The notes under the pieces were generated by a model. That model was not told the origin of the DNA. It worked only from the letters and a program-made list of their open reading frames with translations, and searched no databases. The position numbers were made by a program, and so were the translations under genes. This document shows, piece after piece, positions 37,101-49,334 of a stretch of DNA of 64,000 nucleotides (position 1 is its first letter; each line of letters starts with the position of its first letter). Source of the DNA: Apostichopus japonicus (Eukaryota > Echinodermata > Holothuroidea > Aspidochirotida > Stichopodidae); contig NC_092583.1 in the NCBI RefSeq assembly GCF_037975245.1, positions 13,015,264 to 13,079,263 on the forward strand, in the 5' to 3' direction.

Positions 37101-37499
37101 TTTTTAATAGCGTATAGGAACGGAGAAGTCCCCGTTTGGCGGATAGTTTGAAATAAACTGTTCGAATCAATAATTGAATCAATTGGTTATAGAGTTAGTA
37201 TTCTGTGGTGACCGGAAATGAATATTTAGAAGATGCCATACGGTATGCCAACTGATGCTCCTATTTTTACGTGCAATATGTCAACTTGTCTTGCTTAAAA
37301 AATGGGGGGGGGGGAGGGGCGGGAGGGGGAAACGTTTTCCAAACATTTCATAAATTGATCGAGCACAAATTAGTCCTGGTATAGTTCATTCAATTAATTT
37401 ATTATGTTATTATTATTGATATTAGTAGGAAAAACATCATTTACCCGTATGGAAAGACTTGCGTATTACCTGATACTAACCAGGATGTAGATGAATGTT
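34138..37499. other. AT-rich DNA without a recognised gene
   Basis: CRE at 34832-34839, G runs at 34865-34874 and 37304-37314, TAGGCCTA at 35847, and a G-rich tract at about 36169-36232. A GC-richer stretch (about 35830-36130) carries a near-repeat (GGTTTCGATC at 36050 and 36088) and no recognised function. A (CT)n run lies near 36645-36662. Confidence 0.5.
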
Positions 37500-37634
37500 A
37501 GGGGATAGGCCTACGGGGGAGGGTTTAGGGTAAGAGGGGCTAGGGGTGAGGGTTAACGGCAAGGGGCTAGGGGTGAGGGTTTAGGGTAAGGGTGAGGGAT
37601 AGGGGCAAGGGGCTACGGGTGAGGGGTAAGGGGC
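37500..37634 (+). repeat. G-rich, telomere-like degenerate minisatellite
   Basis: GGGGCTAGGGGTGAGGGTT starts at 37536 and 37563 (27 bases apart), with a variant at 37609. GGGTTTAGGGTAAG occurs twice. The TTAGGG-like words recall animal telomere repeat (TTAGGG)n but the array is not a regular hexamer. It is quadruplex-capable throughout. Confidence 0.85.
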
Positions 37635-39237
37635 TTCTATAAAGTGAGATACAAATAATATATGGGCACAAACATTTTCCTCAATTTGAGAACACCAGGG
37701 CTCCATGAAGCTAACTGAAATAAATGTTGTAATAAATCTTGCCTTAAAAACGATTCACATTTTCTTTTACCATTTTTTCGATGTATTCAATACAAGACCA
37801 TTGTAACTACAGCCAAAGCCTCTCGACTCTCTTTCTGTGTTGTTGTACTTGATTCCGACATAATATAAACCAAATAAATAATAATAATAATAATAATAAT
37901 ACTTTCCTTGGACATAGTGTTAACAAATAAACTAATAATTACTGCAAATTGCCGTTAATATCTACAAGAGCCTATAATGAATGCTTGTTCCCAGGCTATT
38001 CGCTACATAAAGACCAAACCATGTGAACACAGGAGCTACCTTTGATGATTGTACACCACTCATTGCCTCTCAGAATCGTCACCTCTGAACAATATATAGT
38101 AATGTTAAAACAAAACGTAACGATAAAAACCACAAACGGTAGCTAAAACAAAACAAAATAAATATAAACAAGAAAAATTCGACCATCACTTACCTTTAAT
38201 TAGAATATCAGAACAGTTGATCCACGCAAAAACAAACAATGAAATCAATTTTATGGGCGAAATAATATTAAGTTCTCTATTATACGGCGGTAAACATCCT
38301 TCAAGTAATCAAGCGTGCATAGTCGACATAGCGGAACTTGTACCATGTTGTTATATAGACCTATGGTTTTTTTCCCCTTTAAATTGGTTTTTAGTCAAAG
38401 CTGAGGGCACAACATGTTCCAAATTTTGCAGCAGCCGCTAAACCAGGAATGCACTTTTTCGGCCAACGAATTGAATGAAAAGACATCTAATTAGCTTCGA
38501 CTAACAGAAGGAAATGGTTCCTCGAAAATGTATGGAAAATGAATTTATTATTCAGCCAAGCAAACCCGGTGACATCCGTCAACCGCACGCGGATGTACAA
38601 TTTTGTAAGAGGTTGAACACCGGTCGCTCCTTACACTTAGCAAATTGCATTGCCCGGCGAATGAAAACGCCATTGTACAAAATGCAAACTGCATATTGTT
38701 AGAATCACTTTTACGTACGTACGTACATAAATATTTATATTCATATGTTTAAAGAAGAAATCCCTATTAGCTTTACTCGTTTATTAAGAAAAGTTAACAC
38801 AAACCACAGAGGAAATGTTTCTAAATGGAACTAATTGGGCAAGTTGAATCGAAGTCAGGTTTTTATTTTGGTGGGGGGGGGGGGGGGCAAGGGGAGCAAT
38901 GAGCAAAACACAGTATGCTATTGTTCGACAATGACTTATCGTAACCTCTTCTACAAGGTATGCAAACAGTTGGTTCGTAACATACCGTTGGAACATGGAC
39001 AAACCTCCCTGGTTGGAGCAGGGACCCAACATAACTCCCTGTAGAGTCGGTATGGATAAGTGTTCTGGCAGCTTCATTTAGTTTAACATTATAAACATAG
39101 CCGATCGTCTACGGTTTTAAAGACGTAAAAGGGTTTTATTTTCTTGTACCAACGAAAGAACCTATGAGAGAACACTCATAAAATGTTTCTTATAATTGTA
39201 TCACATGCCATTATGAGTCTTTACTTGTAGGCCTATG
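37635..39237. other. AT-rich DNA without a recognised gene
   Basis: (TAA)n at 37876-37900, an ACGTACGTACGTAC run at about 38713-38727 and a 15-base G run at 38873-38887. A minus-strand donor AAAG|GTAAGT near 38190 follows an open stretch reading PIKLISLFVFAWINC but has neither ATG nor a good acceptor. Confidence 0.5.
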
Positions 39238-39569
39238 TAGTGGCGGAGCGTCCATACAGTCAGGGGCGGATCCCCCCCCCCCCCCGACGGGCTCAAATGG
39301 ACTGCTGGCGCCCTTTTCAGCTTTTACCACGTTTTACTTATTCGCGATTATTGATTTTTTTTATTGCGCACTCATCATTATGTTGGTGTAATTTTCTGAC
39401 AAAATGCTCTAACGGTGGTCTCTATACTAAAGGGTCATTCCCGGCGATCTTTACTCAAAAAATGTGAACACTCCGCGGCAACCTGTGGTGGCGCTCCGCT
39501 TAGATAGCATCGAAAGCGCCCCTACAGACCATTCTCGCCCCCTGACCAATACCCCTAGCTCCGCCACTG
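39238..39569. mobile_element. hAT-type non-autonomous transposon with 8-bp target duplication
   Basis: The ends TAGTGGCGGAGC (39238) and GCTCCGCCACTG (39569) are inverted repeats with one mismatch at the tip. They are flanked by GGCCTATG (39230-39237) and GGCTTATG (39570-39577), an 8-bp target duplication with one change. The 332-bp interior holds CAGGGGCGGATCC at 39261 and a 14-base C run. It also has GGTGGCGCTCCGCTTAGATA, which is shared (inverted) with the 12280/13195 family. There is no transposase. It may be a composite of two related MITE families. Confidence 0.75.
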
Positions 39570-39577
39570 GGCTTATG

Positions 39578-40730
39578 TATATGTTATACACTGGGATGCG
39601 AAATTATTGTTACAATATATATTTATACACGGACAAGGCCTATAAACTTCCTCGTAGAGGATTGACAGCTGTGAATTGTCAAATTCGTATATTATAGCAA
39701 TATGGTTCCCACAAGACTTTTCGTAACATGTGTAAAGAATTCTTCTCGTAAGACACATAATAATTATATTCCATATTCAAGTCGTCGGATACCTTTGGTT
39801 AATAGCCAGTGGGGTAAAAGAGCTGTTATAACAAAGTCACTTCTCTCTAACTGTTTTACACGAAGGCGAGAATCTCAGCGGGATAACCCGGCGTAACTCG
39901 GTAGCGTTTCTCACACCTGTCTTACCTATAAACCATTCTCACATAAAACGCGAACAATTTTTTTTTATTTTTTTTTTGGAATATTAAAAATACGAGTTTG
40001 ATTTTGACCTCAAGACAAGGTGAACCAAGCACCTGAGAAAAAGTACCAAAACTATTAAGGTCTGACCAGAACTTCGTTTACGGATAATTCTAGAACGCCT
40101 CAATGTATTTCCTTCCCCGGGGAAAGTTTCAGAATGACGCGATATGATTTCGTGAGTGTATGTCTAATTTGCTAAAAGCACAAAAATCGGCTGAAATGGT
40201 CCCCGCATGCCTTGTCGAAACCAACAGCTGACAGAGCCATGCTGGACACACCTTGTTTGCACCTGTGAGGAACCATGCTGACTACATAATAACCCTTTGT
40301 AGAAATGGGCTCAGTATATGGAGTTTCAGGTATTCAACTCAAACCAGGGTTGCAGCACATATTTTCTGGGTACTTCGATTTGGGACTCAATCGTTGGCTG
40401 GCAAACAGTCTTGTCGCTGGTGAATATTGAGAACGCACCATTCCGCGGTTGTGACAATTTGTCAGAGGTGTGGGGGTGTGGGAAGGGGGCGTTGGTACAT
40501 TCTGAATACAGTTGATGGCAACTGTTCAAAACGGTACAGCCCCATCTTGAACTCGATCCGTCCTGATTTTGGTCTTGTCTCGCACTCAAATCGGGAATCG
40601 GTCTGGGATCCACTGCATGGCCTCGTTGTCTGCAGTCCCGATTCATACTGGCCTTTAGTGTTTACGTTTACACGCCATCATCTTACAGAAGGGATCGAGG
40701 CTACGTAGCTCGGAATATTCGGGGCAGGGA
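39578..40730. other. DNA without a recognised gene, locally GC-richer
   Basis: The stretch 40320-40710 is richer in G+C than its surroundings and open in frames on both strands (93-106 codons). The translations match nothing I know and no splice signals frame them. It may be an old repeat. Confidence 0.45.
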
Positions 40731-42325
40731 GGGGAAGCGGGGGGGGGTTGGATGGCGAGGTAGGTGCAGGAGGGGAGCACGAGGGGAGTAAAGGAGGGTC
40801 ACACATCATCCTTGGACATTTTATAATGACAACACCATTTCTCACTCATATATCGCTGAGAAAACAGGTTCTGTAGGCTATCATTTTGTTGAGATGGGGA
40901 AGTTTGAGTAGGGTTGTGATCGATAGGAATGGGGGGGGGGGGTGGTGGTGGATGGAGGGTTGTACTGAAATATATTTAATGTGAATCCGACCAACTTCAT
41001 AGCCCTACATAATGTTTGCTATTGCACCTGAGCAGCTTCCACGTCAACAATGAGATCAGTTTTATGATTATACTAAAGCTAATGTTTTTAACAATGGATG
41101 TAATGACGTAATGGAATAGCCCTCCCCTCCCTTCCGTCATGATCCGTCGGTCAATCCATTAAATTTTACAAAGTGAAAGGGCCTTCAATAGCTATCAGAA
41201 AGTTGTGAGACTTTTAGCTTACGTCAATTGGTTTCTTCATCTATTCCGACTTATTGAATAATGTTTAAAAATACACATAAAAGAAAAGTACGCTATTTTT
41301 TCATTCATTATCTGTTTTTGTCTTTTCTAGCTTATTTTTTTCTAATTGAAGCATCTATAATTAGTCCTATAATCGCTCTTTAGAACAAAAGAACTTAGAG
41401 AATGAAAAACAAAGAAATGGTTGAAATAGTTGATGTAATGTTTACATGGTTACTGCATGTTATGATACAAAACATATAACGATTGTTTGTACAACGTAAT
41501 ACATGGTTCATTAATAAATAGTTACTTAAATTGTACTTTTGCATCTCTCGATATAAACATGCCAGGGTGACGTCAGCATCTGACGTCACAAAGTCAAGTT
41601 TTGGCTAAGAAATCGATGATATGAACGCATTGACGCTGTAGCCTACTATGGCGACAGTATGTATAGAGAAGGCGACGATCATAACGGATGGTATAAAATG
41701 GATCAATGTACTATTCAAGTTCTCTAATTTTTCTATAGTTTTGCTATTTATTATTTTATTTGACTTTTTCTCCGTTCTAGAAATTTACGTTCGATATTTT
41801 ACTTTATAATTATAGGGAATGTCGGTAAAGTTTGCTTTGATTCATTCACAAGTTGTATTCCAGTCAGTTCAAAAGTTGAAAAGAACGAGCATGGTGGTGT
41901 TTACAACACGTTTAATCAATGCGGTATATAGCCTAACGATATGGTTAAGTGAGGCCGTAGCCTACGCTGACAAACAGCGTGTGTATATACGTATAGGCCC
42001 AAATAGATGTTCGTGTGTTATGCTTGAACGATGTAAAGTGTATTGTGGCCCCAAATTGTGATCAACTATGCACTTGTTCAGATTGAGTTTATCTGGAACC
42101 TTGACATTTAGATCCACAAAAAAGTTTACGAGTTAGTTTAGGGTATGGGAGGGGAGAGTGGGGTAGTGACGTGCACCGGATTCCAATTTCCCCCCTCTCT
42201 CCCGGCTACTTTCGGTGGGGGCCCAGTGAAACTTTACGGAGGTGGTACCATGCCCCCCCCCCCCTTGAGAGGGCAGGAAGGATCAGATATTTAGTTCAAG
42301 GCTAGCCTTTTTTTAAAAAAAAAAG
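40731..42325. other. AT-rich DNA with G runs and paired CREs
   Basis: G-rich tracts at 40739-40800 and 40931-40942, and a 12-base C run at 42253-42264. Two full CREs lie close together at 41568-41588 (listed separately). The 80-codon frame at 41819-42061 ends with a Cys-rich tail (CSCVMLERCKVYCGPKL) but is of chance length. Confidence 0.5.
41568..41588. promoter_or_regulatory. Two full CRE palindromes 5 bases apart
   Basis: TGACGTCA at 41568-41575 and 41581-41588, separated by GCATC. Tandem CREs are a known arrangement in bZIP-regulated promoters. No gene start is evident within a few hundred bases. Confidence 0.35.
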
Positions 42326-42572
42326 CAGTGGCATAACTAGAATAGTTGCCACCAGGGGCGGATCCTTACTTTGTCACCCGTGCAGGGAATGTCGTTTTGT
42401 GCAATGGGTCTAAGGGAAGGGGGTGTCCCCCCCCCCTCTTTGAACCGATTTCAGCTGATTAGGATATATGTTTTGGAATTCTCATTCTTTAGTGAAGTTT
42501 CTTATTTTTTTCCTATTATTTTTCAAATATTCATACGTGGGGGTTTGTGGCATGGCACACCTGACTGGTAGC
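42326..42572. mobile_element. Transposon-like repeat with CAGTGGCATAACTAG and CAGGGGCGGATCC starts
   Basis: CAGTGGCATAACTAG at 42326 looks like a hAT-type end, and CAGGGGCGGATCC at 42353 repeats the start seen at 15856 and 39261. A 10-base C run follows at 42427-42436. The right end near GGCATGGCACACCTG (about 42550-42564) is uncertain, and no target duplication was found. Probably a nested or degraded copy. Confidence 0.35.
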
Positions 42573-44139
42573 CGCGTATAAAGTCATATCATTAAGGTAC
42601 TGCAAATATAATACAAAATTCCCCCCCAAGCCCATCAAAATAAGGAATCACTTTGGACATGTTTCATCATTTCACCGCTGGTCACGAACTGTGTGATCAC
42701 TACGAAAAATTTGTAATTTGTTTGTAAATTATTCTATCAACACGTACAATACAATATGGTGTACACGTTTGCATAGTAAACCGGCACAGCACGTGCAATT
42801 CCTTGCATATTATATGTATATAGATAGGCTAATTATATTTTATAAACGAGCCTACATCCTAGTTTGCTATTGTTTACCCCCCTTGTAAAATTTCTGGAAT
42901 CCAGGTATAGGTTAAACAAAACATGTATAGCCTATACCACCGAAACGTGTACTTTTTTTTGTTCGCACAGACAAAAAAAAGGTATTGTTCCATTAACGGT
43001 TCTATTTATTTTCTATTATTTTCTAATATTTACCAGGTATGGTAGTTTCTGTTTGTTTTATTCACCTGTTGGATGTAACCCACTGCAAAGTACAAATTGA
43101 AAAGTTCAGCTAAAGATGGCAGCCCTGGTGACCTATATACACCATGACGCCATGCATGCACTTCACAATGCCTGGCGTGCTCCGTATCAGACGGGCATTG
43201 CAAGCTTATGCGTATACTACGTTAACAACCCTTATAATACGAGAATATTAAAAGTTCACATTGGAGTTGGTGGGCAGCAGTCCTGACGGGAGGGGGTGGG
43301 AAGGGGTATCAGTCTCGGGTACGAGGTCATTTGTATAGGGGTGTGTTCTCATTTCATGATATAGTTAATGAATCATTAAGGTTGCAGAATGGGTCCAGGT
43401 AACAAACTTGTCCCCGGGTATCGATATGGCTCGAGATCTGAATGAGGGGTCATGTCGGGCTTAGGGGATGGTGTGAGGGTGGGGGGGGGGTGAGTCGTCA
43501 GTGAGAACCATTCAATAATTACTAGAAGTGTTGTAATCGTTAATTAATTACATCATTCTACCATTCCTTCGTAATTTCTGATCCTGATCGAAAAAATCAT
43601 GTTATAAATGTTTGGAATTACCTCTAAGAATTGCCTATATCATCTACCCCTCTTTCTAGCAGCAAAAAATACTGTCATTTGACACAATAAAATGACAATT
43701 TTGAAAGATATTTCCTCCGATATATTCATACTAGTTCTAACTATTAAATTTATCACAAATTGCAGTTTAATTCTGTATGTTCTTTGAATTGTTTCCATGG
43801 TACTTGTTTATACAGAGGTTTATACATTTTATCACATTAATTTTATTGATATATTGATTTATTAATTATTATTATTATTATTATTATTTTTGCATGGGAG
43901 CGCTCTACTTTGCTTAATTCATGCCTCCTAGTACACGTGCTTTAACAAATACGTTGTACTTTTTTATCTTAATCGATATGCGTATATATAGTGTGATGTG
44001 AAACAAAGAGAAATATATGAAATGAATTAGAAGTCGTCTATTTTAATGGGTGTTTAAAATGGCGAATTTTCATTGTGCCCAACTGACCTGAAAAGACACA
44101 GATTAAATAAGACACGATTTTGGAGTAGTTGTGATCCGT
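42573..44139. other. AT-rich DNA without a recognised gene
   Basis: AAGATGGCAGC (YY1-like) at about 43113-43123, a 10-base G run at 43481-43490 and an (ATT)n run at about 43865-43889. No exon recognised. Confidence 0.5.
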
Positions 44140-44432
44140 CCCTCACCCCCTTCCCCTGCCCCTCTCAATCCCCTGCCCCTCTCAATCCCCTCGCCTCTTA
44201 ATCCCCTACCCCTCTCAATCCCCTACCCTCCCAACCCCTTGTACCTCTCATCCCCTACCCCTCTCAATCCCCTACCCCTCTCAATCCCCTACCCCTCTCA
44301 ATCCCTTGTCCCTCGCAATCCCCCACCCCTCTCAATCCCCTACCCCTCTCAATCCCCTACCCCTCTCAATCTCCTACCCCTCTCAATCCCCTACCCCTCT
44401 CAATCCCCTACCCCTCGCTCATCCCTGTCTAA
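44140..44432 (+). repeat. 17-bp C-rich minisatellite (CCCCTACCCCTCTCAAT)n
   Basis: About 16 tandem copies of a 17-bp unit with point changes. Because 17 is not a multiple of three, a stop-free array reads through in successive frames. This explains the proline-rich 117-codon frame, which I reject as a gene. The minus strand is G-rich and quadruplex-capable. Confidence 0.95.
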
Positions 44433-47400
44433 CCTAATTTTCGTTATGGTGTCGTTGTTGTCAATATGTCAAAGAGTAATATAGCGTACAGACAACTGAT
44501 ATTTCACTTCTTTCAAAATCTTTCAAAATGTCCAATTCTCGGAAACCAAACTAACTAAATAACTTCTTTATTGGTAATCCAGATATTTACAAGTGGAACA
44601 TAACAAAGAAAATACATCACGAGACATTCGCTGCGTTAACCTATGTATACAATGAAAGAGAGAAAGTTCCCGTCACATGGTTGGGCTAAGCTATAAGTGG
44701 TGGCGCTTTACATTCTGGATCGCAACGTATAAAGACTTTACCTGCCTCTACGGTCACGCACGTACAAAACACCGCGTATATCATTCGTTGTACCCATGTA
44801 AAGAGAAACTTAACAGATCGCTTTTAGAGGTAAATCAAGTTGAAAATTCAACAAGCCCTCCATTGCCAATTTGGAACAATAATGAAAATACCCGTTTTGG
44901 TTTTGTACGTTAAATATTCTAACTGTACCCGACAAAGACTTTCAACGTGAGGTAAAATTAAATTCGTTGCGTTTTTAAATAATTTTATATAAATTTATAA
45001 ATTTGAAGACTTATATTAAAACTGAAAAAAAAAATTAAAAATTGGACAGTGCGTACATAATGTGTACAAAAGAAAATCATATTAACGTTACCTCACTGTC
45101 AGTGGCGACGTTTTCTTCGATAAATTCTTGAATAAAAACCCAAATTAAAAGTCACTGCTTCTAACAGAGATTTCCGCACACCAGGAAAACATAGAAAGCC
45201 TTCTCCGAAGTAAGAATATCATAAAACTAAACTTAAAGTCAATTGAAACACACTTCAAAGTTGTAACTTTTCCTTTGTAACTCCTTGTCGAAAATTTCCA
45301 AAATGCAAAAAAAAAAAAAACAACTCTAGTTTCTTTCTTCCCCAACTTTCTTTTCAATATCCGAAGATGGTATACCACCAACTGAGCCGTTCGCGTGTCT
45401 GTCAGAGCGCTTAAATAGTTCCCTTTTTGACGAAAAGTCAACAAACACTTCGAGAATACAATTGACACCCAATATAGCACATAAACGCCCACTTACAGCC
45501 ATGCACCCCCTTGAACTTGAAAACAGAAGGCGCTCTTCAAGTATAAAGACTCTATACACCGGTTTTACGTATCTCCACAACAGCGGTGTGAAGTGTTTAT
45601 GAACTAGTCAACATATTACAATATATATATATAAAGACGGCTGAAGGCGCAATCCGCCGTTTGTATATCATAAATGTACAGAGGAGTCTAAAGGCCATAT
45701 AATGAATACACGGTGAAAGGAATCCTAAAGCACGATTCCAAAGACGCTTTCGTGAAATTACTCATTCCACACCCCCCCCTCCTCACCCTTCTCTTCGTTG
45801 TGCTTCATTCGCAGTCTATTGTTTTGACCTCGCTTAGGTGTTGAATTCCAATATTACTTACTTAATGAGGGAGGAGGATGGGTGAAGTATACAGAATATT
45901 CATAAATGTGGTGCATGTCATCGTGTTACGAAGCAATCACATTTCATATTTTATAAAAACTTGGATACATATTTACAGATGGAAAGGTAAACAAAATTCT
46001 TCGGTCAGTACTCAATTATGATCTGACGCCTGAATTTTCTGATCACGTCACACAATTTTAACAATCATAACTTTTCTTATATTTTTTTCAAAGGAAAATT
46101 GTGATCCAGTGACAAAACAATGTGAATTTTCTATTTTTTTAATTGATTAAACTTATAGATATCGAGAGACCGAAAGTCTGCACCGAGACAAAGGCACAAG
46201 TCCTTTATGAGCTACCGTAGAACCGATGTCACTTTTACAACTTTTGGAAGCGACACGAACGTTGATTTGCCACATAAACGTCAAGCCACATAAATGATGT
46301 TAAATTACAGAACCATATTTCAACTTCACTAAAAGCGTCTTAAACGTTTTCCCTTGTAAAACTATGTCTGAATTTTTAACGACCACTGCCTTGTTTTTCA
46401 TCAGGTTCACTTTGCCAATAGTACAGTGGACGAACACAGTTAGTTAAACACAGGCATCTCTACATGTGTGTCACCTCTTTTTAATGCTCCTTTACTGTGG
46501 CGGCTGGGGAGGGCGGAGGCAGGGGCAGGGGAAGGGGCAGGGAAGGCAGGGACATGGAAAAGGTGCTTCATTTGAGACGCTACATTGCAACCATAATCAA
46601 GTATACTTTAGGTTCTGCTTACACAAGCAGGTATAGACCCAAAAACTATTACACGTTAACTTCGCATATTTTGTATACATACATAATGTGATTAACTAGG
46701 CGGTTTATAGTCTGTCAGTTTGATGTGCAATACCTCCCAAACGGCCCAATAAATTTACCAAAGTATTTATAATGTCGCTTGAACCTTTTTAAAGATGTGG
46801 TTGGTTGAGGTTACAGCGTTAAAGTCGGGCTATCGTGTCTTTAAAAGTGAGTGAGAGACAGTGCCTTGACGTTCTGTTTAATAAGGAAACCATATTTGAT
46901 GGTAGGAAAGCTCCTTTAATGTCACAGATCAACATCGCGGTGTTCTACTATCTTTACCGACACCGAGAAAGTTCACCGCTGTTCTTAAGTGCATTACGCA
47001 CTCTCTATGTTCATGCACCCAGTCTACATGGCTTGATCAGTTTGTACTGTGAATAAGAGACAACCGTTATTTAGTCTAAACTAAAGTGCACGTGTTATTA
47101 TATAATCCTTTAACAACGTAACACGTGTTAAACCTGTCAGCAGATGCTACTGTGGAAAATTTACGAACAGACGAATTCATTACTCAAAGGCTGTTTCAAC
47201 TAATGACTGGTTAGGAGTCTAAACAACTGTCCCCATGCATGTTTGTCTAGTCAGTACATACCTTGTAAAAGATTGTTCAAATTTGCAGATTTGTAGCGTT
47301 TTTGCAGTAAAGTGTCATCCCACTTTCTGTTTAAAATGTCGACGAAATCATTGGCGAAACCTTTAAAGTAGTCTGTTTAGTCAGTATTGATCGGGTGCTT

Positions 47401-47837
47401 ATAGTATATTTACTAATCATCCATGCACGTACACAATTTTCAAAGTGGTAACAGTTGAATGGGGCCGGTGGGTGCATTGCGCTGTAAATGAGCTTGTTAT
47501 CCGCTAAAATGGTCACAAAACATTATAATGATCTCTTTGAGTGTCTACGTGCAACATTCGAAGTATCTCATGGTTCGACGGTACTTTTTACGTCATAATA
47601 TGTACCAAGTTGTTGTGATTTACCGGCTCCAATGCTCACGGCTACCCGTGGTTCAAACTCCAGAAAGAAAGAAAGAAATATAGAAAGAACGGAAGAAAAA
47701 GGGGGAACATGAAGTCGCGCCTTCTCTTCATAAAACGATGGTTACTTAGACAATCACAACATACCAAGATATTTACGATCAGGTAAAAATACTTTAGTTC
47801 AGCTCAGAGTATATACATGGCGTTCGGGCCATTGCCC
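44433..47837. other. AT-rich DNA without a recognised gene
   Basis: Weak open segments only. 44677-44829 (plus, 51 codons from ATG to a GAG|GTAAAT donor) and 45326-45502 (minus, 58 codons, dibasic KR and KK sites) look protein-like but are of chance length. A G-rich tract lies at about 46505-46555 and a (GAAA)n run at about 47667-47685. The region preceding that run reads GGTTCAAACTCC and could be a SINE tail, though no A box was found. Confidence 0.45.
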
Positions 47838-47885
47838 CCGTGGCCTGTTAACCCCGGGGTGATTGTCCCGCGGTCGGGGTCACGG
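47838..47885. other. GC-rich nested stem
   Basis: CCGTG (47838-47842) pairs with CACGG (47881-47885), and CCCCG (47852-47856) pairs with CGGGG (47875-47879), within a locally GC-rich island in AT-rich DNA. It does not match tRNA or any structured RNA that I recognise. Confidence 0.3.
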
Positions 47886-48364
47886 TTCTACCAGACTGGC
47901 TGCCTACTGTATTGTCGCTTAATGATACTAAAACTCTGCGTTTATATCTTTCAGAAGGCGTTTGTTTTCCATATACAAAACCTGTTATGTTTTATAGTAC
48001 CATGTTTGTCAGTAACAGTAGTTGTTATACTCCAATCGGGATAAAAACATATATAAAAACAAAAAATAAATTAAAAATAAATAAAAATAAAAATATAAAA
48101 AATGGGGGGGGGGGGGAGGGGTGGAGAATAAACAGAGTGAAAAAAAACTAGTTTCGAGTGAATATCCGGAGATGACCTCTCCCTCTAATGTCGACTTATC
48201 GGCCTACTAAAATTCTTGTTTTTATATATAAATGTTCTTTCAAACAGCTGAAGAAAAAAAAAATGAAAAAAAATCATGTTGTCAGTTTGTTACACAAAGA
48301 AGAATAAGAATGTGAAATAAGAACAGGTACAAATGGAAAGCCATGAGAAGGCATCACCGTACAC
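47886..48364. other. AT-rich DNA without a recognised gene
   Basis: A-rich tract (about 48046-48101) followed by a 13-base G run at 48104-48116. No gene seen. Confidence 0.6.
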
Positions 48365-48620
48365 TTCCGCCAGCGTGCACCACCACTTCCCGTGTCCCAA
48401 TCACCACCACCAGCGTGCACCACCACCGCGTACCGCCACTTCCCGTGCCCCAACCACCACCACCATGCACACCAGTGTGATCCACCACTTTCCGTGTCCC
48501 AACCACCACCACCACCTCCGTGCACCACCACCTCCGTGCACCACCACCCTGCATCAACATACACAGTCACCACCACAACGTTGCACCATCACCACCGTGC
48601 CCTCTACCACAACCACCATC
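48365..48620. repeat. CAC-rich minisatellite of about 50-bp units
   Basis: CCACTTCCCGTG or CCACTTTCCGTG occurs at 48383, 48437 and 48485, spaced by 54 and 48 bases. Each is followed by ACCACCACC and GTGCACCACC blocks. Predicted His/Thr/Pro-rich (plus) and Trp/Val/Gly-rich (minus) peptides are artefacts of the array. Confidence 0.9.
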
Positions 48621-49334
48621 ATCACTCTTCAATTGGTTTCATTTTCTATGCGATTTGTTATTCTACCATATTTTGCTGCCAATACTTGTCAGAAATTAGA
48701 AACTGCTAAGTCATAGAGCATTTTACGTTTTGGCTGTGTGCCTGAGATTTTTTCCCCGGAATCGTCGATGGTTAAGTAACTTTGTAATCATTATTTTGGG
48801 GTTAAAAGAAATAAACAAACTGATTATGGCGGCGGGATTCATCCCAGGTATACGTGTCTTTAAAAGAATTGCTTAAAAAAAAACATGGCACTTTCCCAAC
48901 TCCGACTATAGAACAATACAGAGGCGAAAGAAAAACAAATTAGTTCTAAGAATATTCTTTAAAACAACAAGCATAACAGCTTATTGGCAAGCGCGAGTAG
49001 TTTGAGTTATGACTTGACATTTTCAAGTTGTGGGGTGGGGAGGATGGGAGCCGGGGGGGGAGGTCGTCTAGTTACAGATACCTCTCGGAGGAGTGAGAAG
49101 GGAACAAGTTTGTCTGAAATATCTAGGCTAACTTGTCATGGATATAGCCGTTTAGAAGTAGCAACCAATCGATATAGACCCAGGATCTTGCTTACCTCAG
49201 GGGGTCATGTTTTTTCTCAGAAATGTGTGAAAAGATAACAATATCTCGTGCATTGTCAAATATTGTTCCGTTCACTATTGGATTTATCTATAAGCTTCAC
49301 CTTATTATTTTTTTATTTATTTTTTTATTAATAA

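Noticed and set aside
38190-38290. Hydrophobic minus-strand stretch before a strong donor
   Set aside because: No in-frame ATG and no acceptor with a pyrimidine tract.
40326-40708. Frames of 106 (minus) and 93 (plus) codons covering the same DNA
   Set aside because: Open on both strands in a GC-richer patch, matching no known protein; more likely an old repeat.
44131-44484. 117-codon proline-rich frame
   Set aside because: It is the 17-bp minisatellite read through shifting frames, not a conserved protein.
45326-45502. 58-codon minus-strand ORF with dibasic sites, resembling a neuropeptide precursor
   Set aside because: No repeated peptide, no amidation signal, weak hydrophobic start, and a GTAAGT donor immediately after codon 2.
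48274-48716. Overlapping His/Thr/Pro- and Trp/Val/Gly-rich frames of about 100-127 codons
   Set aside because: All come from the CAC-rich minisatellite and occur on both strands.
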